Shown in pieces: positions 53,146-63,583 of a stretch of DNA of 64,000 nt. The stretch is from Rhynchopus sp. YZ270_cl-10 (Eukaryota; Euglenozoa; Diplonemea; Diplonemida; Diplonemidae). The translations under genes and the position numbers were made by a program. The DNA lies in the NCBI GenBank assembly GCA_964035575.1, contig OZ037859.1, forward strand, positions 806,001-870,000, written 5' to 3'. The notes beneath the pieces are model-generated. The model saw only the letters and a list, made by a program, of their open reading frames with translations. It did not search any database and was not told where the DNA came from. How positions within the stretch are numbered: the stretch's first letter is position 1; every line of letters begins with the position of its first letter.

Positions 53146-53200
53146 TGCTGAAGAGTGTTGGGTGGGAGGGAGGGGGGGGAAGGTGATAGGAGGGCCCGAA
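53146..53200 (-). promoter_or_regulatory. pyrimidine tract and AG acceptor of the HAD phosphatase gene
   Basis: CCTTCCCCCCCCTCCCTCCC, then ACCCAACACTCTTCAG, then CA and the start codon. One of the clearest acceptor sites in the window. Confidence 0.5.
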
Positions 53201-53208
53201 GAGATTGT

Positions 53209-53379
53209 CAGGGTAATGCACACAATTCCTCCTCAAAGAGATGCCTCAGCATAGCGTATATATTAAAGGTTTTGTTGTTGGTCATCATGGTCTTCGTGGG
53301 GCGGAGGAGAAGCTAATCTAGCGAGGCTTTTGACACTCGTCAGGCAACCAGAAGCCTGCAAGAAACACGAGCACTGCAG
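53209..53379. repeat. 170-bp direct repeat, copy 1
   Basis: Nearly identical by eye to 61907-62077. It begins CAGGGTAATGCACACAATTC and ends CACGAGCACTGCAG, contains TATATATTAAAGG, and the flanks differ outside these limits. This copy sits just upstream of the HAD phosphatase gene. No RNA family was recognised. Confidence 0.8.
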
Positions 53380-55129
53380 ATCAAATAGAACACTAGATAC
53401 CTGAACAGACGTCTGTAGAGGACAGATGACAGGGAGGGTACGCAACATGGGGATGGGAGGGGAAGTGTTATTTGTATCTTGTCTAGCACAATAGTGCTGC
53501 TCTTCCCTACAACTCCTATGCAGAAGAGGGGCAAGACCACATCCTGTCCGACAACACGTAAGCAAGTCGGTGTAAGTACCTGAGCAGCGCAACTGTTTTT
53601 GGAGCCTCTAAAAAAAACAGCTACTCGTATCTCAACACAAAAGCATTCGACACCGTACAACAGTAACGAAAGCGGGGCAATAGTGGGACAAAAAAAAGAA
53701 ATCGTGGGAGGCTAGTCAGTCATATAACTGAGGGAATATCCAATGTTAGCCTTGTCTGTGACATGACAGAGAGCAAGCAAAAAAACCCCTTCCTTATTCT
53801 CGTTGGCAATGACCCGTGTACATAGGCCGTACCGGAGCACAGCATGAGTGAACCTTACTGCCGCTTGCTTAATAATGTACAAACATGGAAAATTCACTCA
53901 GGTTCCGAAAAAAGAAAAGAAAAGACCAGAAAAGAGAGAAGTTGGTGAGATGAACCTCTGCTTAGAGGCCATCGAGAAAAAAGGGAAACAAAATCACAAT
54001 AACAGTGTTGGAGTGACTGCGCCTCCACAGACGCAGGCACTGGAGAATAAAAAAAAATCTTGTAAGATGAACGAGCCTAGACGTATGACCTGCACATATC
54101 TGATACATTCCAAGAATAACGGTGTAGAAAGCATTGTTTTTTGGAGCCTCTCTAAGTTGATACTTAAATTCTCCGACGCCGCAATTTTTTTTTCCAGATC
54201 GCTCATGAAATTCATGAAGGCCTTTTCGAGAAAATATTACTCGTGTTGATTTAGCGAGGGGTTCACGCCGAAACACCATCATTCGCGTGAACCAGGGCGC
54301 GAAAAGGTCGAAAAAAATTTCAAAAGCGGTGAATTTGAAACGTTCAATTGCGGGGTCAGACGATAAAAAATATGCATCTGGGGCGAGTGAATGGGTTTTG
54401 TCAAAAGGTATACAGTTTATTTTGGAGTGCATGATATCTCTAAAGCAAAAGTCCACATACAACACATCACAGCACAAAGGATAATGAACAAAGGCGAAAA
54501 AAAAGCAACCCTTGCGTGGGACAGGTCTGAGTGTGTATGAGACAAAAAAAAAATGTAACATATTTGGAAAAAGAAAAAGAGGGGGAAAAGAAATATTGAA
54601 AAGACAAATAGGAGAAGGGAGGAACATCAACTCTTAGCAAACGTGAAGTTTTTTTTCTTTTGCACAACACCTCAACGGATGCAACAAATATGAAAGCTGG
54701 TAAGATGACCTGAGCCTCACGGGCTTCACCCGAGATTCAGAGAAAAAAAAGAGGGAGGAAGCTCTTCATTTTGACACCAAGACAACGTTTTCTTCCTTTC
54801 TTTGATACTCCATTGGTTTAGTTCATCTGACGTACAAGACAGTTTTCATGATAATAAAAGAAAAGTTGAAAATGCGAACGCCTCAACGTTCATCGGCGGA
54901 CGCAGACACTGGTTCTCCGCGGGTTATCGAACCCCAGAGTCCTCAAAATATAAAAAATACTCCCCTCCCCCACCCATATCACAAAGAAACTCATTTCACT
55001 CAACAACATTCAACACGCACTGTAATTCAACACCCCCCCACACACACACATTTCCCTTTTTCTTTGGATTTGTGTTTGATACCGAAGATTGTTGCATATT
55101 TCTTTCTTTCTTTTACGCACAAAAAAATA
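53380..55129. other. intergenic region, no gene seen
   Basis: It contains family B and C copies (54000-54103), a family A copy (54699-54734) and a second family C copy (54872-54942). A minus-strand frame of 222 codons at 53962-54630 reads straight through the B and C copies and is Phe-rich, so it is not accepted as a gene. Confidence 0.55.
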
Positions 55130-57025
55130 CTAAGACCGGTTTGAAAAACGATTGTTCACTTTTTCTATGCAGTGGGGGTCACCGACGTGCACCACTGCGG
55201 TTTGTTCATTTTGCTGGAAGATGTTGCCATCGAGGAGGAGGTGGGAGGTGGAGGTTAGTTTGCTGGAGACGGCGGTGGCGGGGGAGACGAACTCATTTTG
55301 TTCAAGGGTGAGAGAGAGGCATTTTGCTGCGGGGATGGTGACACAGGTGCTTGCTTCTGCAGATGCGTGCAGGTGGTTGCGGATGAGCTTCACCACACCA
55401 CGTTCCGTTGGTACTGGGGCCTCCGTGACCACCTTGATGCAACACTGTTGTGAAGGTCCCACCTTCGAATCAAGCATAACAAAGCTCGTCACCCCAGTAG
55501 AGATCTGCACCTCAGGCGCCAAAGCAGAAGGCGGGTCCTTCGAAAACTGAAAGTCCACCCTCTCCAACAGCACCACCGCACCGCTCTTCGCCATCAACCC
55601 ACCACTCACGGCATTCGTTATGCGCACATCACGCAGCTCACAGTTGCTCTCACTCACTTTACACCCAATACCATGCCCACAAATAGAACTCTGAGAAATC
55701 CGTGCCACCGCACCGCTGTGACAATACACCCCATACGGCCCCATGCTCTTCGTAAAGGTTTTGATGTTCGATTTGGTGACATTGAGGGTGCCCCCTTCCT
55801 GCACAATACCGCCGTTTACTTCACATTTGTGCATTTTTAAGGAAGCCTTATCGATGGAAACTGCAGTGTCGCAGGATAGTGTCAAATTTGTGAGGGACAA
55901 CGTGGCACCGGGTTTGAGCTTGAGCATTGGGTAGGACGAGGCACAGCCTGCAGAGAGTGCTGCAGGGTTGCCGTCCCCATCGCTGACCCCGTACATGCTG
56001 CAGCGTCCTTCGAGAGTGAGGGTGGATGGGATGAAGATGGTGCCACACACCGCTACGAGGTCGCCATCTCTCCCCAATGTCAAGGCTTCGTGAAGTGATG
56101 CTGTCGTATGCATCCGCCCTGTGCTGTAACGGTGTGGGACCTTGCGATGTCCCCACTCCTTCGTATCAAGGCTTAGCTCCTCAGGTGTCTTGCACGCACT
56201 CTGCACCACCACCACCGCAGGCACCCATGAGACAACCTCTGCCAGGAGGTCGTCGTTCAGGAAGTTCCGGGAGACGTGGTTGCAGAAGGAAGGGTCGCGG
56301 AGGTCGGGGTGGGTCTCACGCCAGCGGGAGAGGATGTGGTCGTTGTGGCTGACCTCGTCTCGCATGCGCATGGTGTGGAGGTATAGGGTCTTCACACCGA
56401 AGTGGTATGGATCTGCGGTGCCGGAGGTGGAAAGCGAGGTGCCGAGACCTACACCACCACCGCCTTGCTGCTTGATGCCAAACAACCTTTTGCCTGGCGC
56501 AGACTTTCGCCGTTCATGCCGTGTACGCGGTGTGAGAGACGACGACGACGATGAGATCGAACACAACGACGCTGCCGAGCACGTCGACGACGAACGCACC
56601 GTCGGCGATCTAGGCGGAATATGCATACCCCCAAACCCAGAAAATGGCGACGTCGACAACGGAGCTGCCTGCACAGCCTGCGTCGTCAACGCACTGAACG
56701 CATGCCTCCCTCGGGTGAAGTGCGACAGCCGCCCCCCCACCAAATCACGCCCACTATACCCATCCCTACTCTTCTTCCGCATTGACGAAGGAAAGTTAAT
56801 CTCATGATCCGAATCTGTCAACGACGACGCCAAAGACGTTGCATTCAGTGTATGTGACGACCGTATAGGGATTGACGCAGACATCGTCGGCGTCGAGACA
56901 GCAGACGAACACGAAGCAGACGAGGACGCATTGTGCGGTGCATCAAGCACCTTGCGCCTCTCACTCACCTTCGACTTCTGCTCTCTTATTATATCATGCA
57001 CACTGCGCCCAAGGTATTCAGTCAT
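55130..57025 (-). CDS. right-handed beta-helix repeat protein
   Basis: 631 residues. The first 280 are Ser/Thr/Arg-rich and probably disordered, with a short helical start (MTEYLGRSVHDIIREQKSK). From about 310 the protein shows parallel beta-helix character: SLHEALTLGRDGDLVAVCGT, then rungs such as LSLTNLTLSCDTAVSID, LNVTKSNIKTF, ARISQSSICGHGIGCKVSES, LLLERVDFQF-like and SLTLEQNEFVS, LLLDGNIFQQN. Such folds occur in carbohydrate-active and F-box-linked (FBXO11-like) proteins. No catalytic residues can be assigned, and there is no signal peptide. Confidence 0.7.
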   Translation of the reverse strand: MTEYLGRSVHDIIREQKSKVSERRKVLDAPHNASSSASCSSAVSTPTMSASIPIRSSHTLNATSLASSLTDSDHEINFPSSMRKKSRDGYSGRDLVGGRLSHFTRGRHAFSALTTQAVQAAPLSTSPFSGFGGMHIPPRSPTVRSSSTCSAASLCSISSSSSSLTPRTRHERRKSAPGKRLFGIKQQGGGGVGLGTSLSTSGTADPYHFGVKTLYLHTMRMRDEVSHNDHILSRWRETHPDLRDPSFCNHVSRNFLNDDLLAEVVSWVPAVVVVQSACKTPEELSLDTKEWGHRKVPHRYSTGRMHTTASLHEALTLGRDGDLVAVCGTIFIPSTLTLEGRCSMYGVSDGDGNPAALSAGCASSYPMLKLKPGATLSLTNLTLSCDTAVSIDKASLKMHKCEVNGGIVQEGGTLNVTKSNIKTFTKSMGPYGVYCHSGAVARISQSSICGHGIGCKVSESNCELRDVRITNAVSGGLMAKSGAVVLLERVDFQFSKDPPSALAPEVQISTGVTSFVMLDSKVGPSQQCCIKVVTEAPVPTERGVVKLIRNHLHASAEASTCVTIPAAKCLSLTLEQNEFVSPATAVSSKLTSTSHLLLDGNIFQQNEQTAVVHVGDPHCIEKVNNRFSNRS

Positions 57026-59332
57026 GAAAGTGAAGGGGAATAGGGGGATAAGCGGGTGGCAATGAGGAAGTGTATGTCTGGGTTGCGAAACCCCTGTGCA
57101 AAAAAAAAAATGTATGTTTATCTGAGCACCACAGGTGGGGTGGTGTTGGCTCTACCCTCCCCATCCTCACATCCTCAACAACCACACAACAGAGCTACAA
57201 ACCCCCACCCCTACCCTATACCCCAACTGGCCCATCGCTGTGCAGTGCAGGTCAATATCGACATACTCAAACATATCAGTCAAGCCCCTCATCATTGCAC
57301 CACAAACCCTCTGCAATCCCAAGAAGCCAAGTATTCCTCCCTAGATGGCCCTTCCCTTTCCCCTCTCCCTTCCCCTCGGCACACTCTACAAGGAGGTGGA
57401 AACACTAGGGTGGTCATGTACACTAATGTATATTCCTCTCAGCCTCCACTCGAAATGGTGCCATAACCCACACACAGACCTCTGGTTTTTATGAATCATA
57501 AAGACCAGGAAAGGGCTACAGACAAAGCATATGCGCACACTATACCCAGGCACTCACCTCACGGAACATTCTATCCCATCCACAGCTACTCACATCCGGG
57601 TAAACGATACACAACATCAACAATTCTGAAGAGCCAACAGACTAGGAACCCCACCCAACCTACCCAGAACCAAATTTTGACTTGAAATACAAAACCCTCT
57701 ACGGTGTACCTTGGTGCAGACCCCAAAGCAGTTCTACACCCATTTCGTAGTGTCCATCTGATACCACCCACCAGAAGCACTGTTGCTGTAGGCTAAAGAG
57801 AGGACAACAGAAGGCAACTGCATAGGTGCGACACAACGCTGTTCCGGCAGTTCCCTCCTGGGTGATGTCTCAGGGTGGAGCGCAGAACGGAATGCAGCTC
57901 TCCATTGCCTCCCCTCGAACATTATGCACAGATTATTCACACATCTTCCTCCCCCCCGATCCCCCTCCTACGTTCATGCAACGAACCCCCTTCCTTCCCA
58001 GCTTCCTCTCCCCTACTCTCCTTTGTCCGACACCTCTTGTAGGCACAGCAAGGGGGGGGTGCGGAAAAGACATCCACCAGGGCGCACTCAATCTACGAAC
58101 CCATCAATTCGTCCGTGGCGTGGTGCTGCAACGTGGCATTATATGTCCCCTCCCCGCCCTGCACTTCTCCTAACCTTGGTTGCCTCAAGCCCTATCTATG
58201 CTTAAATCGCGAGAAGAAAAGAGAGTTGTTTCCTATTGAGTGCAGCTCTCTCATCCTAGCCCCCAAAATGCGTTTTCCCAAAACAACTGTCTTCTTCCCT
58301 TCTGCTCGAGGAGGTGGAACATCAGACCAAGGAAAGAAGAACCGTCGGCCTATAGGTGAAAGGGGAAAGAGGAAATGAGAAAAGAAGGTATGTAAAGAGA
58401 GAAGAATCTACCCCCCGTTCTATTTTTTTTTTTTTTGAAAACTTGGTTGTATTAGTGTAGCCACCCTAGAGTGTGCTCCACTATTTTTTTGTTGTATTTC
58501 ACGCTTTTTCCACAAAAGTTAGATCCGAAAAAGTGCGCAGGAAGGAAAAAAAAAATGCTTTTCTCTGACTGATGTCTTGCAAAACAACAGACATTTACAG
58601 GGAGGGAGGAAGGAGGGGGGTGAGACGCCCAAAGACCCTGTCACAAGCCAAAGCATCCTACTTAATAATAAGAAAAGGATCAAAAAGAAAATCCAAAAAA
58701 AAAAAAAAGAAAAGAAAAGAAAAAAACTGTTAGAAAAAAAACGTATCCGATTATTGTTACTGAATTGACGTATTGACACATTGTCGTCAACAAAAAAATA
58801 CGTATCTTACAGATCACTGCGGAAAAAGAAAAGAAAGAACACCTGATGTGTTTCATAAAACACATCAAACGGGAAGCTCTCCTCTCTCTTAAAAGAGTGA
58901 AACTGATAACACAGACGTCAGGACATAGCTGCTGGGTGTTGGTTTTTGCAGGTTGTTTACTGTCATTACGAGTCCAACGTGTACGTGGAAAGATACTGTG
59001 GGCAAATCCACATTTTTTGCCTACTTTATCCAAAAAAAAGATAATAGCGAACCAAAGGGGGTTTTGATAAGATGAACCTAAGTATCAGTACTTAGTCACC
59101 TTTAAAAAAAAACCCTCCCTTCCTCTCTCAAATTCACAAAAGAAAAAGTCAAAGGGAACACTTGAAAGATGAATGCGTCTCTCGTGGCCCGAAAAAAAAC
59201 CAAAATGGGGTAAACAATACACTCTAGACCCCAAAGAACGCCACGTAGTATATAACAGCACACGAGCTCCCCCCATCCCCTACCCCAGATCCCCCCCTTA
59301 TCCCCTGCATCTCTTTTATGTTAGGTTTTGTG
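57026..59332. other. intergenic region, no gene seen
   Basis: Long stretch of C/A-rich DNA (57130-57430 and 57940-58060), a family E copy at 57677-57760, a family D copy at 58437-58483 and a family A copy at 59068-59102. Open frames are Pro/Thr/Ser-rich and unconvincing. Confidence 0.55.
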
Positions 59333-60877
59333 TTAAAGATTGTGTGAAAGCGGCGTGGTGGGAGCGGGACGTGGGGTGGCAGTGGCGGTGGCAGTAGCAG
59401 AAGAATCTGACTCATAACCTGTGGCGGGGAGGTTCACAAGCTCTAGGTCGATTTCCGTGCGGGGTGCGACGACGGTACGTGAGCCTCGTTTTTTACGTAG
59501 TTTTTTAACTGCGTGCAGTGGGTTGCTGCTATATGGAGGGACACGCGAGGGCAGTCCGTTGCCAGACCCTTCACGGTTTGCATTGTGTGCGTCGCCTGAA
59601 ATGTCACCTCGAATGCATGGTCCAATGCAGGTACACCTCCACAAGAACACCGCAATGAGCAACGTCAGCAACGTAATAAACAACACCAAAAATGTGACAA
59701 AGAGCTGCCGGTACAACGGTGTCGTTTGATGCGGCCCACCCAAAAGGTCGCACAGCTCTATGAGATCCTCTGTCTCATTCTTGGTGCGACTTGGTGCGAC
59801 AGTGGGGGGTGACGACGTCTCTACAGGTATCGGTGGCGCGTGGACACATAGGATGGATGTGACGCTGCGTGCACAACGAGGTACAAGGCTCTGCATGACA
59901 ATGCCTTGTCCCTCCTTGGAGCATTTGTCCGTTGGGGAGCTGACAAGAACGTCGTTCTCGAAGACAGAGACACTGCCACCCCCGTCAAGGTTGATTGCAT
60001 TGACTGCGCCTGCGTCGATCATCATGGCAGCCATGTCGTCCATTGTGGCGCCTGCACTTCGCCAGCTGCCCCAAGGCTTCGGGGCAAACCCAGGAAAGCC
60101 GTCAATCGCCATAATCATGACACGCCCTTCCTTGTCGTGCCCCACAGCAAGTCTGCCGGTAACGAGAGTTCGGAAATCGGTGCCACTCTCTTGGGTGTCC
60201 CAATCCTCAAAGTCGCGGCTCTGGTCAACATACTTCGTGCCATTCCTGACCAGCCACCCAACACCGTTGACCAGTTGTTTGAATTTGAGACTGCGCTTCT
60301 CTGCCTCGGTGATATACCCCACGACAATGGAGTCGTCCTCGAGAATGCCGAAGGAGGCGTTCATCTCGTCACCTTCGTTCTCAACTTCGCCGTCGGAGAT
60401 GAGAGTCCCATGGCAGGTGTGGTCCGTTGTGTTGAAGAAGCCTGCGTTCGTTGCGATGAGGCAGCGCCCCTCGGAGGACTCTTGTGGGGTGTAGGCATGG
60501 CCGCAGCCTTCCCGTGGAGGCAGCACGGAGAACGTCTCTGACGGCTCGCGGACGTAGTAGAGAAGCCCGTTGAGGTGATTGCGCTCAGAGTTGCCTTTGA
60601 TGCCGACACGTGTGTAGTACTCAGTGATGCCTTGTGTGCGTGTGCTGTTAGGGTCCAGCCTCTCAAGGGGTTCATTCGAGTTAAGTAACTTCGTGTCCAA
60701 CCGTTCATACCCAACAGAAGTCGTGTCCGACAGCATCTGAGCCACGCGTTCCGTCGGTGCACCCCACCTCCGTGCATAAGGCTGCCCCTCCTCCCACCCC
60801 GCCACACCCAAAAATAAAAGCATCACTGCAAACTGAACACCCACCACCCGCTCCATACGAGCAGGCTCAAAGCCCAT
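59333..60877 (-). CDS. uncovering-enzyme-like phosphodiester glycosidase (NAGPA family), membrane anchored
   Basis: 514 residues from the ATG at 60877, with a signal peptide (VVGVQFAVMLLFLGVAG). The lumenal domain has the family signatures: LIATNAGFFNT, VNGVGWLVRNG, TGRLAVGHDKEGRVMIMAIDG and AINLDGGGSVSVF. A membrane helix (LFVTFLVLFITLLTLLIAVF) at about residues 395-415 is followed by a cytosolic tail of about 100 residues. Animal NAGPA removes the covering GlcNAc from mannose-6-phosphate tags in the Golgi and has the same type I topology. Bacterial relatives act on other phosphodiesters, so the substrate is uncertain. MERVV (ATG at 60856) is an alternative start. Confidence 0.82.
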   Translation of the reverse strand: MGFEPARMERVVGVQFAVMLLFLGVAGWEEGQPYARRWGAPTERVAQMLSDTTSVGYERLDTKLLNSNEPLERLDPNSTRTQGITEYYTRVGIKGNSERNHLNGLLYYVREPSETFSVLPPREGCGHAYTPQESSEGRCLIATNAGFFNTTDHTCHGTLISDGEVENEGDEMNASFGILEDDSIVVGYITEAEKRSLKFKQLVNGVGWLVRNGTKYVDQSRDFEDWDTQESGTDFRTLVTGRLAVGHDKEGRVMIMAIDGFPGFAPKPWGSWRSAGATMDDMAAMMIDAGAVNAINLDGGGSVSVFENDVLVSSPTDKCSKEGQGIVMQSLVPRCARSVTSILCVHAPPIPVETSSPPTVAPSRTKNETEDLIELCDLLGGPHQTTPLYRQLFVTFLVLFITLLTLLIAVFLWRCTCIGPCIRGDISGDAHNANREGSGNGLPSRVPPYSSNPLHAVKKLRKKRGSRTVVAPRTEIDLELVNLPATGYESDSSATATATATPRPAPTTPLSHNL

Positions 60878-61060
60878 TGTTAAGAAAAAAAGGGGGATCA
60901 AAACAATCAGAAGTCCCGACGCATTCAAAACCTCGTTTTTGGGCTGTTTTGTGTGCTGGATGTGGTTGGGTGTGGTCTGCAAAAGAAACGCAACGAACCT
61001 CGCACACCATTCCCTCGGAGCAGTAGGCAGGGACACAAGTAATCTCATTGGTCCATTCAT

Positions 61061-63346
61061 GCGCGTCTTTAATTAGAAGACGAGGCATTTGGCTACCTTA
61101 AGATAGCTCCCGCCGTTTACCCGCGCTTGACCTGATCGCAACAGAGCCAAGTTGAACCCATCCCCCCTTACCTCCGTATGCTCTCAACCCTGCACTGATC
61201 CACACAATCTGACGAAATAAAGCAATTTGCAATCCCAACAGAGATCACATGATTGTATTTCACGAGACACATCTGATGCACAACCGTGGCACCTGTCTGC
61301 ATACCCGCGACGTACTCCGCGCCCACCCACCCTCCCATATTAGACTCCTTCGTCCGTGTTTCAGGACGGGTAGTTGAAGGTCGTTATGTCAGGTGCCCAC
61401 CCTACGTACTGACATACACATGCTTCATCCCCACCCCACCCCGCCCACCCGACTGGACGAACCAGCCACACAACCACTCTTCGCACAATCCTCTACTTTG
61501 GTCGACACTCACAAATGCGAATGCGACGTTGCAAAGGAGGAACCGCAAAGAGAGAGAGAGAGAGCGCACAAACCCACAACCTTCCACCCAACCCACTTGC
61601 CAACTGACTAATGAAGGCGCGCCATCAATGTGCAGTCATAGCCTTATTACCTCCTTTTCCCACACAGCGTTGCCCCACCCCTCGCCCTACCCGCTGCCCC
61701 CTGTCAAGAAGGGACTGAGACATGGAAGAGCTACTGCGGCCCTTCGAAGAAGACCCTGGAGCGAGGAAGAGCGTGAGACCCGCTTCGAGGTCGGGGTTGT
61801 GCGCTCTGAAGCGTACAACTACATTGAAAGATGTGTGTTGCACGACGGCATCGATGTGACGACGCTTTGTTGTGTGTGTGGATGTGTCCGCAGGGTGTGG
61901 GATGCTCAGGGTAATGCACACAATTCCTCCTCAAAGAGATGCCTCAGCATAGCGTATATATTAAAGGTTTTGTTGTTGGTCATCATGGTCTTCGTGAGGC
62001 GGAGGAGAAGCTAATCTAGCGAGGCTTTTGACACTCGTCAGGCAACCAGAAGCCTGCAAGAAACACGAGCACTGCAGAATAGAAGGTGAACAGTTCACTC
62101 ACTGTCAACACGTCTCAGCACAGAAGCTGCACTTTGTTGTGGATGTGGAAAAGAATGTCGGACCGCACCAAGGCACCCAAGCTCACAAGTTCAATGCAAG
62201 GGTGCTGGTTACATGCTGTCCATTTTGCTCTGGCGTGGTTTAAAAGCTCACCCCCCTGACTCGAAGTGGTGTTTGGGGCAAGCAACCTATACCGCGCGTG
62301 AAGAGTTGTTTTGTGTATTATTGTGAAGGAAATACCACCTTCCTTGTTGCACGAGGATCGTGAATTCAAATCCAGAATGGCAAACCTCTCTCCGAAAGTT
62401 GTAGCATGACCGGGTGTTGTCTAACCACAGGCCATAATTGGTATACTTTCGTTTCAGGGGTGGGATGTTGTGAAAAGGTGAGGTGTTGTGTGCAGTTTAT
62501 ACACCCCCTACAAAGTTGGCAACATCTCGGCAGAATAGGCGCGGCTGACACCTCTTGGAGATAGTGGAAGAGGAACGGCCGAAGTCTCTTTCCCAATGTT
62601 CGCAGGTTGTGGTCAACAACACAACAACAAAGAACGAACAAATCAGTTAGGTTGTGTTGTAAGAAATTTTTTTACATCCACCTCTACTAGGTGTCGGAAG
62701 TAGCGAATATTCTTATTGTATCATCATGAAAGCAGGTGAAGAATGGGAGATTGGAACCAGAGGGTGAGGGTGAGACAGAGAAACACTAAAACAAACACTC
62801 CCCCATCTTTCTTTTATGTTTTTTTATCGTTTTTTTTTTTACGGAACCTACAGTCAGGGAGCCTTACAGCATGGGTGCAAGACAAAGTAGGCCTTTTTTT
62901 TTTAAACCCCGTTTTTGTTTATTTTCCCATTCGTTGTATGGTTTGAAGTTCTGAAGACTCCTCGCTAAGCTGTAGGAACACAAAAGGAAAAAAGCAGAAC
63001 AGCAACTGGGGGGAGGGTGTGTTTCCTTCTTTTTTTTTCAAGATTTCTGTACAAAGAAACGGGGGAGAGATTCACATATCGGGGGGGAATAGGGGGGGAA
63101 TGTTGCTGCAGATTCGAAAACACACCACCATTTGACTAAGAGACTTGCCACGATGTTATACCTGCGGGAGGTGACTGTGAAGAAGCTGGCTCCCGCAACC
63201 ACACAAACGCGAAGTTCACAATGTACCGAAAGAGATGATGCGCACAGCAAAAAAAGAAAAATAAAACTTGAACTAAAAAAGAGAAAAAAAAATGGGGAAG
63301 TCAACTAGCTTATTTTTTTCTGTACGAGATGGATCAGACCGAAAGC
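61061..63346. other. intergenic region, no gene recognised
   Basis: Contains the second 170-bp direct repeat (61907-62077). A plus frame of 242 codons (61286-62014) runs into that repeat and is Pro/Thr/Ser-rich without a domain. The rest has homopolymer runs and no coding signal. Confidence 0.5.
61907..62077. repeat. 170-bp direct repeat, copy 2
   Basis: Same orientation as 53209-53379, with only one or two differences seen (for example GTGAGGCGG against GTGGGGCGG). Unique sequence begins on both sides. Confidence 0.8.
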
Positions 63347-63583
63347 CTATTTGCCCTTCATCTGGATCATCACGTTCTTGAACTCCTCGAAGCTGATCTC
63401 ACCGTCACGGTCCTCGTCGGCCTCAGCGATCATCTCCTGCAGCACGTCGTCACCGGGGTTCTCTCCGAGAAGCTTTGCCACCTCCTTCAGGTTTGCGAAG
63501 GAGATCTTGCCGGTCTTGTCCATGTCGAAGAGCTGGAACGCCTTGAAGATCTCTTCGGGAGAGTCCTTCTGTGCCATCTTGGC
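63347..63583 (-). CDS. centrin, 3'-terminal exon (partial)
   Basis: The exon encodes 78 residues: [20 protein letters not shown], then EF-hand 3 ([13 protein letters not shown]), the hallmark [11 protein letters not shown] and EF-hand 4 ([13 protein letters not shown]), ending QMKGK. This is the C-terminal half of centrin. CTTCTATCCACAG lies directly upstream (ending at 63584), a good acceptor, and the break matches the boundary between the two lobes. EF-hands 1 and 2 are not found in 63584-64000, so earlier exons lie beyond the window. A frame ending in GTGAGT near 63906 could be an upstream exon but does not resemble centrin. Centrin acts at basal bodies. Confidence 0.85.
   Translation of the reverse strand, partial: AKMAQKDSPEEIFKAFQLFDMDKTGKISFANLKEVAKLLGENPGDDVLQEMIAEADEDRDGEISFEEFKNVMIQMKGK

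Noticed and set aside
53962-54630. 222-codon minus-strand frame
   Set aside because: Reads through family B and C repeats, is rich in Phe and Cys and has no domain.
61286-62014. 242-codon plus-strand frame
   Set aside because: Pro/Thr/Ser-rich and its last third is the 170-bp repeat also found at 53209.
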